From: CAIMUS01 sp963708455
GTDB lineage: Bacteria > Pseudomonadota > Gammaproteobacteria > Competibacterales > Competibacteraceae
Direction of reading: 5' to 3'
DNA length: 64,000 bases
NCBI GenBank assembly: GCA_963708455.1
Contig: CAVPSQ010000004.1
Coordinates: 744,001-808,000, forward strand
Below, piece after piece: positions 17,671 to 26,310 of the stretch. The notes under the pieces are model-generated. The model saw nothing but the letters and a program-made list of their open reading frames with translations. It had not been told where the DNA came from and did no database searches. Numbering within the stretch: position 1 is the stretch's first letter; each line of letters begins with the position of its first letter. The position numbers were made by a program, and so were the translations under genes.

Positions 17671-17715
17671 CATAAAACTACCAGCAATCGCCGGCGGTGT
17701 ATTGATCATAGTCAA
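17671..17715 (-). promoter_or_regulatory. FNR-like box and candidate promoter of frdCAB
   Basis: Read on the minus strand, TTGACTATGATCAA (17715-17702) is one mismatch from the FNR consensus TTGAT-N4-ATCAA. A possible -10 element, TTTATG (17676-17671), lies where a class II FNR promoter (site centred near -41.5) would put it. Anaerobic activation of fumarate reductase is the classic FNR effect. The site is about 140 bases before the frdC start. Binding is inferred. Confidence 0.5.
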
Positions 17716-17780
17716 AAAGCGCCGGGCGATGGCTGGTCATGCCGCTCAACTACGGCTTTGATGGCGCGGAGCGCCCTGTT

Positions 17781-18326
17781 TCAACGCAGAAAACGCTGAC
17801 TGATGTCGCGGAATTGCTCAGTCCCAGCCCGGTGCAGCCATTCGAACACCACCATTTCCCGGGTCACTACCCGCGCGCCTTCGGCCCGCAACCGCGCCAG
17901 CGCCAGTTCGTGATCCTGGGTACGGCGCGCAGCGGTGCAGTCCGCCACTACGTACACTTCCCGGCCGGCTTCCAGCAGGCCCAACGCGGTTTGCAGCACG
18001 CATACGTGTGTCTCCGCCCCCACCAGAATCGATTGCGTCCATCCGCCGGCAGTCATGTGTTTCCAGCAGGACGGTTCGGCGGTGCAGGAAAAACTGGTTT
18101 TCTCGAGCACAGCCGTAGTCGGCAGCAGCGTACGCACAGCGAGCACGGTGGGTCCCAGTCCCTGCGGATACTGCTCGGAGGCCAGGACAGGTATCTGCAA
18201 TTCAGTGGCGATTTGAATCAGCCAGGTGCTGTTGGCGATGAGCGCTTCACTGGTGGGAATCGCTGCCATCAGTTTCTCTTGCAGATCGATAACCAGTAGG
18301 CAGGATTGGTTGGCTTTGATCAACAT
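17781..18326 (-). CDS. Isochorismatase-family cysteine hydrolase (YcaC-like)
   Basis: A 181-residue protein. The N-terminal SCLLVIDLQEKLMAAI provides the catalytic Asp, KTSFSC the Lys region, and ILVGAETHVCVLQTALGLLEAG the catalytic Cys (in ETHVCV). This is the Asp-Lys-Cys triad of isochorismatase-like hydrolases; the length and the ASEQYPQGLGPTV segment point to the YcaC-type subgroup of uncertain substrate. GAGGAA upstream of ATG 18326 is a good ribosome-binding site. A heptamer repeat array sits between it and the stop of the preceding gene. Confidence 0.82.
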   Translation of the reverse strand: MLIKANQSCLLVIDLQEKLMAAIPTSEALIANSTWLIQIATELQIPVLASEQYPQGLGPTVLAVRTLLPTTAVLEKTSFSCTAEPSCWKHMTAGGWTQSILVGAETHVCVLQTALGLLEAGREVYVVADCTAARRTQDHELALARLRAEGARVVTREMVVFEWLHRAGTEQFRDISQRFLR

Positions 18327-18343
18327 GGCGTTCCTCGGGAGCA

Positions 18344-18399
18344 GTGGTTAGTGGCTGGTGGCTGGTGGTTAGTGGCTGGTGGCTGGTGGTTAGTGGCTG
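18344..18399. repeat. GTGGYTD heptamer array (8 units, 21-bp higher-order period)
   Basis: Eight 7-bp units read GTGGTTA, GTGGCTG, GTGGCTG and repeat in that order (18344-18399), so the array has a 21-bp superperiod. It starts and ends in the intergenic gap, two bases from the stop codon of the DedA/PAP2 gene at 18402. Similar arrays on the same strand occur at 22119, 31481 and 40938. Confidence 0.85.
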
Positions 18400-18401
18400 G
18401 G

Positions 18402-20393
18402 TCAGTCTGCAACCAGCAGCAGCGATTGTCCACGGTTGGCGGCGGTGGCCGTCTTCTGCTGCAAGCCTTGCAGGGCAGGGGCCAGTAATTCCTGCGGCCC
18501 CTGTTTGTCGGGTAATTCCACCGCCAGCGAAAAGAAGGCCAGCCGGTGCTGCACCGTTTGCAGGGAAATATTGCCCAGCCAGACCGGCACGGCGCCGGGC
18601 TCCAGGCGCAATTCGGAGTCCCACAGGCGCAATACCCAGCGGGTTGCCGGCGTCGTTCCCGAGTGCACCAGGGCCAGGGTCTCGTGCCGCCCCTCGTGAA
18701 CGCGCGGCAGCACGGGCAGGTCCGCCATTTGCACCTGTGGATTGAGCCAGAAAAGGACGCTCGCCGGGGTCAGGGCGGGCGCCGTCCGCCAGCCGGCGGC
18801 GTGCAGCCGTCGTTCCAGTTCCTGCCGGGAGCCGGCCCACTGCAATTCCAGGGGTTGCCGCTGATTGCCCTGCCAGTCCAACCGATAGGCCCGCAGGGAG
18901 CGGCCGTTGGTTTGCCACCACTGTTCCCGGCTCTCAGTGTGCAGCGTGGGGCGCAACTGATAGCGGTGCAGATCCTGGTGATGATACAGGGCAGTATCCC
19001 ACAGTTCCGCCACCAGCACCGTTATACAGATGGCTGTCAGCAAACTCCACCGGCGCAGCGGTTGCGTCGGATGGCGGGAATACCCTAAGCCCAGCAAAGC
19101 GACCCAGGCTACTCCCAGACTCAGGCCGCCCAACGTATCGGTGAGCCAGTGCGCGCCCAGATACAGCCTGGAGAAGGCAATGGGGACGATCAGCAAAGCC
19201 GCCGCCAGATAGGGCCGCCAGCGACGGGCGGGTGGCAGTTCGTGCGCGATCAGCACGGCCAGGAAACCGAACTGGATGGTGGTCATGGTGGCGTGATTGG
19301 AGGGGAAAGCAAAGCGGGATACGCCCTCGTACATTGCCACCGGGCGCGGCGCCTGCGTCAGCCATTTGAACAACGCGCTGCTGACTAGACCGAAACCCAC
19401 CGCCGCCAGCCAGTGCAAGGCCGCCGAACGCGCTCCCTGCCACCACAAACAGGCCAACACCGCCACCGTCAGCGTCAGTTTGACCGGGACATCGCCCAGG
19501 CTGGTGATGAACACCATAAGATCGTCCGCCCAGGGCGTGCGCAGGCTTTGCAGAAAGCGGAACAGGCTGAGATCGAGCGGCGTGGGCAACCGTTGTCCGG
19601 CGGCGGCCAGTAGCAGGCTTACGAACACCAGACTGCCTAACAGCAAGGCCGCCAGTGTCGCCAGGCCGCGCAATTCTTCTTTTTCGGGGTCCAGCAGGGA
19701 AGCGCTGACGGGAGCCAGCAGCGGATGGCGCCTGCTCCACAGAGCGAAGCGCTTAAGCCATTCCTGCACATGCGGTTGCAGCAGGCGATACAAGGCGCGC
19801 ACCAGCCAGGCGGTGCAGCCGAGCAGGGCGAGCAGCAACAGGAGCACCACTACCAGCCGGCCGGTGACCTGGGCCGCCAGTTCCAGGGAGGCGCCGAACG
19901 CCATGCCCGGTAGCAGATAGGCCGGCGCCCACAGCACCGCCGAAATGATGTTGACCGGCAGATACCGCCCTAGCGGCATATCCATCATCCCGGCGACAGC
20001 CGGAATCACCGGTCGCAACGGCCCGACGAACCGGCCCAGCAGGACGCTCTTGGCGCCATGCCGCTGGAAGAAGCTCACCGCCCGGTCGAGCAGTTCCGGA
20101 TGCGCCGAAAACGGCCAGATCTGCCGCAACTGCTGATGGAAAACGTGTCCTAGCCAGAAACTAAGGCCGTCGCCGATGATGGCGCCAGTCGTCGCCCAGA
20201 CCCAGGTAGGCCAGAACTCCAGATGGCCCAGGGCGATCAGCGCCCCGAAACCGAGCATCAGAGCGGCGCCCGGCAGAATCAGACCGACCACGGCCAGGGA
20301 TTCGCCCAAAGCCGTCAGGAACACGATCAGCCCCATCCAGCCCGGATGGGCAGCGACCCAGTGCAGTGTGAGATGCAGATAATCGGATAGCAT
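18402..20393 (-). CDS. DedA / PAP2 phosphatase / LssY-C fusion membrane protein
   Basis: A 663-residue multi-domain membrane protein. Residues about 1-200 are a DedA (SNARE-associated) domain with GESLAVVGLILPGAALML, GDGLSFWLGH and GRFVGPLRPVIPAVAGM. Residues about 230-430 are a PAP2 lipid phosphatase with the three motifs KWLTQAPRP, PSNHATM and SRLYLGAHWLTD; the catalytic His are present. The C-terminal approximately 200 residues fit the LssY-C domain. Such fusions probably act on phospholipid or undecaprenyl pyrophosphate at the inner membrane, which is an inference. The stop is immediately followed by the heptamer array. Confidence 0.85.
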   Translation of the reverse strand: MLSDYLHLTLHWVAAHPGWMGLIVFLTALGESLAVVGLILPGAALMLGFGALIALGHLEFWPTWVWATTGAIIGDGLSFWLGHVFHQQLRQIWPFSAHPELLDRAVSFFQRHGAKSVLLGRFVGPLRPVIPAVAGMMDMPLGRYLPVNIISAVLWAPAYLLPGMAFGASLELAAQVTGRLVVVLLLLLALLGCTAWLVRALYRLLQPHVQEWLKRFALWSRRHPLLAPVSASLLDPEKEELRGLATLAALLLGSLVFVSLLLAAAGQRLPTPLDLSLFRFLQSLRTPWADDLMVFITSLGDVPVKLTLTVAVLACLWWQGARSAALHWLAAVGFGLVSSALFKWLTQAPRPVAMYEGVSRFAFPSNHATMTTIQFGFLAVLIAHELPPARRWRPYLAAALLIVPIAFSRLYLGAHWLTDTLGGLSLGVAWVALLGLGYSRHPTQPLRRWSLLTAICITVLVAELWDTALYHHQDLHRYQLRPTLHTESREQWWQTNGRSLRAYRLDWQGNQRQPLELQWAGSRQELERRLHAAGWRTAPALTPASVLFWLNPQVQMADLPVLPRVHEGRHETLALVHSGTTPATRWVLRLWDSELRLEPGAVPVWLGNISLQTVQHRLAFFSLAVELPDKQGPQELLAPALQGLQQKTATAANRGQSLLLVAD

Positions 20394-20577
20394 TCTTGGG
20401 CTTTTGGGTATGGCCGGCAGGGGACGCCGCTGCAGGAGCAGGGTCCGTACCGACCGGCATTGCTGCGCAATGAATGTCGATTATGCCATGCGGGAGACGC
20501 ACGATGTGCAAGCGACTGATGGCTGCGCTCGCGGCGAGTTTGATATCCTGGAAGCCTTGAATTGCAACGGCCGGTCG

Positions 20578-21075
20578 CTAGGGCTGCCACCGTTCTGGAT
20601 GCGCCCAGTGCTTGCTGTTGAACCACTCCGGCGTAACTTTGTAGCTTTGGATCGCATAGTGATAGAGGTGCAACGGCTTGCCGTCGACCCGGTAACGGGC
20701 CATCAGCGTCATGCCATAGCCTAAGAAATCAACCGTTTCCCAATAGCTTTGCAATCCTTCCCAGGTCTTCCCGATGGGGGCCAGCACGACGAAACGGCGG
20801 GTATGTATATCCCGCAGTCCGGCCAGCAGGATGCCGGCGGTTTTGCGATCCAGATGTTCCAGGGTATGGGCCACCACACCCAGATCGAAGCGCCCGATAG
20901 TAGGCAACTGCTCCAGTAAATCCCCTTCCAGGCGGGTCATGCGACAGCCGGACGATAAATGCTGCGCCGGCAAGCCATGGGGGTCAGGATCGATCACCAG
21001 GATCGAGGTCGGTCGGGCGACCTCCAGCAGGGTTTGCAGATCGGCATGGTGGGCAGTGTGCATGATCGTAGCCAT
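20578..21075 (-). CDS. Methyltransferase-like protein (DUF6231-type), function unknown
   Basis: A 165-residue protein. SILVIDPDPHGL and FDLGVVAHTLEHLDRKTAGILLAGLRD resemble the SAM-binding fold of class I methyltransferases, but the classic glycine-rich motif I is degenerate, so catalysis is doubtful. The C-terminal part (GYGMTLMARYRVDGKPLHLYHY, then WFNSKHWAHPERW) is conserved-looking and polar. The start at 21075 is chosen because the frame's upstream part to 21198 lacks fold features. I do not recognise a function; the DUF number is from memory. Confidence 0.55.
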   Translation of the reverse strand: MATIMHTAHHADLQTLLEVARPTSILVIDPDPHGLPAQHLSSGCRMTRLEGDLLEQLPTIGRFDLGVVAHTLEHLDRKTAGILLAGLRDIHTRRFVVLAPIGKTWEGLQSYWETVDFLGYGMTLMARYRVDGKPLHLYHYAIQSYKVTPEWFNSKHWAHPERWQP

Positions 21076-21140
21076 AGCAGTTAAAATTCTCAGTGAATCA
21101 TAAGACAGTTGAGCGGCGTTACCGTGAAAATCTCCGTAGC

Positions 21141-21210
21141 TTGGGTTAGGCGCGCCCTTCCGCCAAGCCTGAAGATAGCAGCAATCTGGTGGGCGCACCG
21201 TAACCCGACA
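21141..21210. repeat. Imperfect inverted repeat, GGGTTAGGCGCGC type
   Basis: TTGGGTTAGGCGCGCCC (21141-21157) and GGGCGCACCGTAACCCGA (21191-21208) form a hairpin. This pattern resembles short dispersed repeats found in many proteobacteria. It lies between the divergent methyltransferase-like gene and thiD; its role is unknown. Confidence 0.45.
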
Positions 21211-21283
21211 CTGAAGTCGATTTTCATCCCCAGGGATGCTCTTTTAATCCAGAGCATGACCAGTTTGAGAGACAGAGAGGCGC

Positions 21284-22102
21284 ATGATGCATGGCAGGAT
21301 ATTGATCGTGGCGGGTTCGGACTGTGGCGGTGGAGCGGGTATCCAGGCGGACATCAAGACGGTAACGGCGCTGAACGGTTACGCCGCAACGGCGGTTACT
21401 GCCCTGACCGCGCAGAACACCCAGGGTGTTTTCGGCGTGCTTGGCGTGGAGCCGGCCTTTATCGCCCAACAGATGCGGCTGGTGCTGGAGGACATCGGTG
21501 CAGATTGCATCAAGACCGGGATGCTGCATAACAGTGAGGTGATTGCTACCGTGGTCGGGGTGCTGGACGAACTGGCTCCACATACGCCGCTGGTGGCCGA
21601 TCCGGTGATGTACGCCAAGGGCGGCGACCCGCTGCTGGAGCCAGAGGCGCAGCAGACGCTGCTGCGGCTGCTGGTTCCGCGTGCCACCGTACTCACGCCC
21701 AACATACCCGAAGCCGAGAGGTTGAGCGGCATGACGATCGGCACGCCGGAGGCCATGCAGCAGGCCGGCGAACGGCTGCTGGAACGGGGTGCCGCAGCGG
21801 TGCTGGTGAAAGGCGGGCGGCTGCAAGGCGAATGGGCGCCTGATCTGCTGGTTTCGCGGCAAGGCGTGCAACGCTTCCAGCAGCCCCGGCTGGATACTAT
21901 TCATACCCACGGCGCCGGCTGCACGCTGGCGTCGGCCATTGCGACCGGTCTGGCGCAAGGCTTGTCGCTAGCTACGGCGGTGGCGCGGGCGCTGAGGTAT
22001 GTGTACGAGGCGATTCGCACTGCGCCTGGGTTGGGCAAAGGCCGGGGACCATTGAATCACGCCCATACCGTGCGTCCCTTTGGATCCGACCGTGAGCGAT
22101 AA
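21284..22102 (+). CDS. thiD: Hydroxymethylpyrimidine / phosphomethylpyrimidine kinase ThiD
   Basis: A 272-residue ribokinase-fold enzyme. ILIVAGSDCGGGAGIQADIKT, VLVADPVMYAKGGDPLL, ATVLTPNIPEAERLSG and the anion-hole/catalytic THGAGCTLASAIATGLA are all canonical. It phosphorylates HMP to HMP-PP for thiamine synthesis. In ThiD the Cys in SDCGGGAG replaces the usual Ser, a common variant. GAGAGG precedes the start; a second ATG at 21287 is possible. The last codons lie inside a 37-bp segment that is duplicated downstream with a heptamer array between the copies. No TPP riboswitch was seen upstream. Confidence 0.9.
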   Translation: MMHGRILIVAGSDCGGGAGIQADIKTVTALNGYAATAVTALTAQNTQGVFGVLGVEPAFIAQQMRLVLEDIGADCIKTGMLHNSEVIATVVGVLDELAPHTPLVADPVMYAKGGDPLLEPEAQQTLLRLLVPRATVLTPNIPEAERLSGMTIGTPEAMQQAGERLLERGAAAVLVKGGRLQGEWAPDLLVSRQGVQRFQQPRLDTIHTHGAGCTLASAIATGLAQGLSLATAVARALRYVYEAIRTAPGLGKGRGPLNHAHTVRPFGSDRER

Positions 22103-22180
22103 GCGTCAGGTACCATTAGTGGCTGGTGGCTGGTGGCTGGTGGCTTTGGATCCGACCGTGAGCGATAAGCGTCAGGTACC
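22078..22180. repeat. 37-bp direct duplication flanking a GTGGCTK heptamer array
   Basis: Copies at 22078-22114 and 22144-22180 are identical. Between them lie ATTA and four heptamers, GTGGCTG x3 and GTGGCTT (22119-22146); the last overlaps the second copy. The first copy holds the natural stop of thiD. The structure suggests that array insertion duplicated the target. Confidence 0.85.
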
Positions 22181-22213
22181 GGCGCTGAGCTTCATAACCA
22201 ATGGTGCTAGTTA

Positions 22214-22998
22214 TTACAGGCTGAACTCGGCCATGGACAGCGGCACGAAGCCGTCGGCGTCGGCCGGTAAGCTGTACCACTGGGTCAGCAGATTGAACAC
22301 GGCCATGGTGAACGCTAGTCGGGCTTGCACGTAGGGCGCGGTTCGATGGCTGACTTTTTTAAGATGGCTGAGGGTGGTGAGCATCGACAACACGGTCTCG
22401 ACCACCATCCGGTCATTCCACTCGCCTCGGCGGCAGACTTTGAGGTTATCAGGATCGCCGATGGCAGCGTGAAAGCCGCTATCACTCAACACCAGCATCC
22501 GGTCGCTAACGGCTTCCGGCAGTACCTGGAAATGGACATCGGCCGTGTTGGCCGGGGCCCACACCCAGCCGACGACTAACCCCCAACGGTTCAGCAGCAC
22601 CCCCAGCTTGATGCCGACGATCCAGCGGTGGTTAGAGACGCCCTTGCGGCCTAACTGGCGCGGACTGCGCCCTTCCCGGATCGGGTCAAGCAGTTCAATC
22701 CCGTAGGTATCGACGACCCCGAGCAGCGTGACCTCCGCCAGGAAGGCATAACTCCAGCGCCAGTAGGCCTTGAACAAGCGAAACAGCCGGGTACGCTCCG
22801 GGAGGTGCGGAAAGAGGTCCCCATAGTCGCGGACCAGCAGCGGTACAAGGGACGCGGCCCCACCCCTTTCAAAGCAAACACCAGCGCCAGGGTGACTACT
22901 TCACTCGGCCATAACTGGGCCTGCGGATGCTTGGGCAGGTCCCGGAGCCGATCATCTACCCGGCAAAACAAGTCAATGATAAAATTTGATGTGGTCAT
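22214..22998 (-). pseudogene. IS transposase (IS5/IS982-like DDE), frameshifted
   Basis: The N-terminal part, MTTSNFIIDLFCRVDDRLRD, is read from 22998; near 22840 homology moves to a second frame that gives RDYGDLFPHLPERTRLF and continues with TLLGVVDTYGIELLDPIREG and VLSDSGFHAAIGDPDNL to the stop at 22214. Restoring one base (TACCG to TACCGG) would join the frames, so a single-base loss inactivated the gene or it is a sequencing error. The DDE carboxylates are in the second frame. It abuts the 5'-truncated IS630 gene, which it may have interrupted. Family placement is uncertain. Confidence 0.6.
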
Positions 22999-23010
22999 GC
23001 GTGTCTCCGC

Positions 23011-23676
23011 TCAGGGCAAGGACTTGGTTACCCGTTTCCACGCGATTATCGTCGGCCCTCGGATGCCGAGGAGCAACTGAAAGGGAAACTCCATCAGGTG
23101 TTTACAACCTTGCAAGAGCAGGAGATCGGGAAGGACGACATCGTACTGGGCTTCCTGGATGAAGCGAGTCCGCAAAATCGGGCCAACACGGTACGGGTAT
23201 GGAGTTTCGAGAAAAGCCCGGTAGTCGATAAGAACACGACGCATTTTAAGAGTAACACGATTGGATTTTACGCGATTCAAGGGGTCAGTGTGCAGGCATT
23301 TCTAGCGAATTCAAAGGAAGACGCGATTGTCGATTTTCTCAACCAAATTAAAACTGCCAATCCAACGGCCAAAGCGATTGTAATCATCCTAGATAATTAT
23401 AGAAATCACTGGGCGGCTAAGGTAACAGAGACGGCCCAGGAACTCGGTATCTATTTAATTTATTTACCACCTTATTCGCCGGACCTGAACCCAATAGAGT
23501 ATATCTGGAAGAGTATAAAACGGATTTTATCCAGAGAGTTTGTTGACACACTGGATGAAATGAAGAGAAAAATAGCCAATGAATGGAAAACGTTATCAGG
23601 CTCACTTGGGTTTGCAAAGCGTTGGATTTCTAAATTTTTGGAAACAGAGTCATATTATGATGACTTATGCGTTTGA
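23011..23676 (+). pseudogene. IS630-family transposase, 5' truncated
   Basis: The frame begins abruptly with GLGYPFPRDYRRPSDAEEQL, lacking the N-terminal helix-turn-helix, then carries the full DDE catalytic domain: VLGFLDEASPQN, AIVIILDNYRNHW and LPPYSPDLNPIEYIWKSIK. A GTG at 23098 could serve as a start, but the DNA-binding half is missing, so it is probably inactive. GC content is clearly lower than in the chromosomal genes around it. The adjoining IS (22214-22998) marks the truncation point. Confidence 0.75.
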
Positions 23677-24521
23677 CTATAAACGAAGCAAAGGTGAGGT
23701 CAACATCAACACCAGTTATGTTGCCTCAACATTTGCTTCCTTTTTATAGCATATTTTCAAGCGTTTGTCAATTTTTTGTTGTTAAATCAGGTAGTTATGG
23801 GCTTAGCGTCCGACCAACATGAATTAGACACCCTAACATGGTGCCACAGATTACCCCAGATGTGCTGTCTATCCCAGCCAAGTTGTCAAAAGTGATTGTT
23901 TTAACTATGATTTAGCTTGGTAAAGACACCCTCTGTGAAAAAATTTTATACACTTTCCGGTTATGGTTGACAAGCCCCGCCTGCTCGATCAAGTCCGCGG
24001 GAAAATCCGATTAGGAAGATTTCTTACTCGGCCGCTGCCAGTCAGAACCCGCAGGTTGCCGTGAAAATAGGGGCCTCGGAGGACAATAAATTGACAGGTA
24101 GTTCAGAGGGCGGCCCAGGCGATCTCACAGAGTACGGCGTGGAGATAGCGGCAGTCGGCGGGAAATCTGGCCCTGATTCGACGATGGCGTTCAATGTGAT
24201 CCGCCACCAGGGTCCTTCGAAGACAGCTTACGCCGCCGTCAACTCCGTGCCTCGCTTAACGACGACTACCGCACCCAGTTAATCTTCGGACCTCAACTGA
24301 CATAGCGCGGTTGCCCGGCTGCAAGGCGCAATAAAGGCGGCCACGGGCTTTCTCCAAGCGGCCGCTATGATAAATTGATACCGCTTCGTGAAGCCCGCCG
24401 TTGCGCCGCGGACTGCCAGCGCGCTTTGAGTCGGGTTTCGAGCCCGTGTTCCACAGTATGATGAGATGATGATTGCCATGTCAGACTCGCAGCGCCAAGA
24501 CTCGGCGGGCGACGGCCCGCC
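23677..24521. other. Gene-poor remnant DNA including an integrase N-terminal scrap
   Basis: There is no intact gene in these 845 bases. The first 250 bases are AT-rich and look like IS630 tail DNA. At 23963-24064 a short frame reads MVDKPRLLDQVRGKIRL before diverging; this resembles the N-terminus of integron-type tyrosine recombinases, so it is probably a scrap of such a gene. From 24065 to 24521 I see neither genes nor clear repeats. Confidence 0.45.
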
Positions 24522-24998
24522 ATGATCCTTACCTATAAAGATCCCTCCCTGGCGGGTCTGCGCGTTGCGCCGGGCTCTTTCGCCGGTCTGATGGATCTGT
24601 ACGAGCGTAATTACATCGGCATTCGTCGGCTGATCCCCACCCTGCCGCCGGCAGGGTCGCGGCTGGCGTCGCCCGTGCCGGGCGGGTTGACTCTTTACCT
24701 GGACGTGCTGGAGCGCTTCCGCTACACCACCGAATTATCCCTGACCTACCGTTTTCCTAAAGAAAACGTCACCACCGCCGAGCCCAATCTGCGTATCCGC
24801 ATCTATCACGATGCGCGGCTGGCGGAGGTCATGTCGGCGCAATTGCGGCGCAGCCCGGAGTTGTACCTCACCGCAGCAAGCGATTGCAGAACCCATCTGG
24901 CCGTCTGCTGGCATATCAACCGTTTTCTCTACAAGTGGCTGAACTACTGTCTCCATCAAGGCCATCGCTTCGAAGGGATTCCCAAACGGGTTAAATAA
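24522..24998 (+). CDS. YqiB-type DUF1249 family protein
   Basis: A 158-residue protein of the DUF1249 family, conserved across gammaproteobacteria. Typical segments are FAGLMDLYERNYIGIRRLIP, LYLDVLERFRYTTELSLTY and PNLRIRIYHDARLAEVM, ending in KRVK. Two Cys and one His near the end (CWHINRFLYKWLNYCLHQGH) are conserved-looking. No biochemical function is known to me. It precedes iscR by about 140 bases on the same strand. Confidence 0.82.
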   Translation: MILTYKDPSLAGLRVAPGSFAGLMDLYERNYIGIRRLIPTLPPAGSRLASPVPGGLTLYLDVLERFRYTTELSLTYRFPKENVTTAEPNLRIRIYHDARLAEVMSAQLRRSPELYLTAASDCRTHLAVCWHINRFLYKWLNYCLHQGHRFEGIPKRVK

Positions 24999-25065
24999 AC
25001 ATAGGATGTATGGCTTTCCTGGCCGTCAAACAGACAACAAAATTTTGTTGACTGGATCGCTAGGT

Positions 25066-25096
25066 TATAATAGATTTTCCTTACTACCAGTAGGAA
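25066..25096 (+). promoter_or_regulatory. Candidate iscR promoter -10 and overlapping palindrome
   Basis: TATAAT (25066-25071) is a good -10; TTGACT at 25048 is only 12 bases before it, so it is not a normal -35. Just downstream TTCC-T-TACT (25077-25085) and AGTAGGAA (25089-25096) form an inverted repeat that could be a self-repression site for the Rrf2 regulator encoded next. It is not a textbook IscR type 1 site. The start codon is at 25138. Confidence 0.4.
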
Positions 25097-25137
25097 TTCC
25101 AAACTCGTAACCGTTTAGATTGAGATAAGGTGATGCC

Positions 25138-25614
25138 ATGAAGCTGTCAACCAAAGGTCGTTATGCGGTCACCGCCATGATGGATTTGGCGATTCACGAC
25201 AAATTCGGTCCGGTGACGCTGGCGGAAATTTCCCAATGTCAGGGTATTTCGCTTTCTTATCTGGAGCAATTGTTCGCCAAACTGCGCAAGAAAGGGCTGG
25301 TGGAAGGCGTGCGCGGTCCGGGCGGAGGCTATCGTCTGGCCCGCGCGGCGGCGGATGTCACGGTTGCCGAAATCATCAGCGCAGTCGATGAAAAGGTGGA
25401 CGCCACCCGCTGTTCCGGTCGCCGGAACTGTCAGGAAGGCCGTCGCTGTCTGACGCATGAATTGTGGATCGATCTCAGCCGCCAGATATTTACCTTTCTT
25501 TCCGGCATCACCCTGGCGCAGTTCGTGGATCGGCCTTCGGTGCGGGACCTGATCGCGCAGCAGGATTTCATGCAACGGCGTCACGACCATCTGGACAGCT
25601 TGCCGGCCGCCTGA
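25138..25614 (+). CDS. iscR: Rrf2-family Fe-S cluster regulator IscR
   Basis: A 158-residue winged-helix regulator. The DNA-binding part is MKLSTKGRYAVTAMMDLA with VTLAEISQCQGISLSYLEQL and VRGPGGGYRLAR. The [2Fe-2S] ligands C-S-G-R-R-N-C-Q-E-G-R-R-C-L-T-H (three Cys and one His) are at about 92-107, as in E. coli IscR. It senses cluster status and controls Fe-S assembly genes. In many gammaproteobacteria iscSUA follows; here a flavin-type oxidoreductase follows at once, so this is an orphan iscR. Confidence 0.85.
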   Translation: MKLSTKGRYAVTAMMDLAIHDKFGPVTLAEISQCQGISLSYLEQLFAKLRKKGLVEGVRGPGGGYRLARAAADVTVAEIISAVDEKVDATRCSGRRNCQEGRRCLTHELWIDLSRQIFTFLSGITLAQFVDRPSVRDLIAQQDFMQRRHDHLDSLPAA

Positions 25615-25617
25615 GTG

Positions 25618-26085
25618 ATGGACGAGCAGGAACGCCGGCGGCTGGCGGCGGTTATCCGCAACCACCGCTGGGCTGCGCTGGCGACTCAAGGCGCGCAGGG
25701 ACCTGAAGCTTCCTGGGTAGCCTATGCGCCAGCCGTCGATTTTACTTATTTTCTCCTGCATTTAAGCCGACTTGCCGGGCATACCGGCAATCTGCTGCAA
25801 GACCCGCGCGCCTGTCTGGCGATCAGCGAACAGGAGCGGGCCGGCAGCGACCCGCAAGTGCTGGCGCGGCTGATGCTCCAGGGGCAGGTCGAGCTTATCC
25901 CGCGCGCGGCGGCGGCGTATGCAGCCGCCGCCCGGCATTATCGGGAGCGCCTGCCCGAGTCCGCTCCGCTGTTCGAGTTCAGCGATTTTGCGCTGTTCCG
26001 GCTATGGCCGCAGCGGGTACGCTTCATCGCGGGATTCGGTCGCGCCCATACGCTGGACGCACAGGATTGGTCCAGGGGCTTGTGA
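25618..26085 (+). CDS. Pyridoxamine 5'-phosphate oxidase-family protein (HugZ-like)
   Basis: A 155-residue split-barrel flavin-binding protein. AAVIRNHRWAALATQG at the start, FLLHLSRLAGHTGNLLQDPRACLAI in the middle and FRLWPQRVRFIAGFGRAHTL near the end are typical of the HugZ/PNPOx-like haem-utilisation group. The iscR stop and this start are three bases apart (GTG at 25615 also possible), so the two are co-transcribed. It may bind flavin or haem; substrate unknown. Confidence 0.75.
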   Translation: MDEQERRRLAAVIRNHRWAALATQGAQGPEASWVAYAPAVDFTYFLLHLSRLAGHTGNLLQDPRACLAISEQERAGSDPQVLARLMLQGQVELIPRAAAAYAAAARHYRERLPESAPLFEFSDFALFRLWPQRVRFIAGFGRAHTLDAQDWSRGL

Positions 26086-26310
26086 CTGCCGACCCTGGCG
26101 CGCGGCGCGCAACCGAGGTCAGGCGTGCCACAGCGCCATCCGACCTCACTGCAGACTGGCCCTAATCCCGCCACACCTGCGGCCGCCACAGCAGCGCGCC
26201 AACCAGCATTCAGCCGATCCTTGATTGGCTCGCACCCGTTCCTGCCCTGTTGCCCAACGCCGTCCTTCGTAGAAGAATAGGCGGCGGCAACCACACCCTG
26301 CAACCGATTG

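Noticed and set aside
18344..18399. Tandem repeat as a coding repeat domain
   Set aside because: The array lies between the stop of one gene and the start of another; 7-bp units would shift frame at each copy.
21190..21283. TPP riboswitch before thiD
   Set aside because: No THI-box core (CUGAGA...) with the needed pairing was found in the leader.
24061..24282. 73-residue frame in the debris region
   Set aside because: No ribosome-binding site or family resemblance, and composition looks like non-coding remnant DNA.
25048..25071. Standard sigma-70 promoter TTGACT/TATAAT before iscR
   Set aside because: The spacer is only 12 bases, so only the -10 is reported as a candidate.
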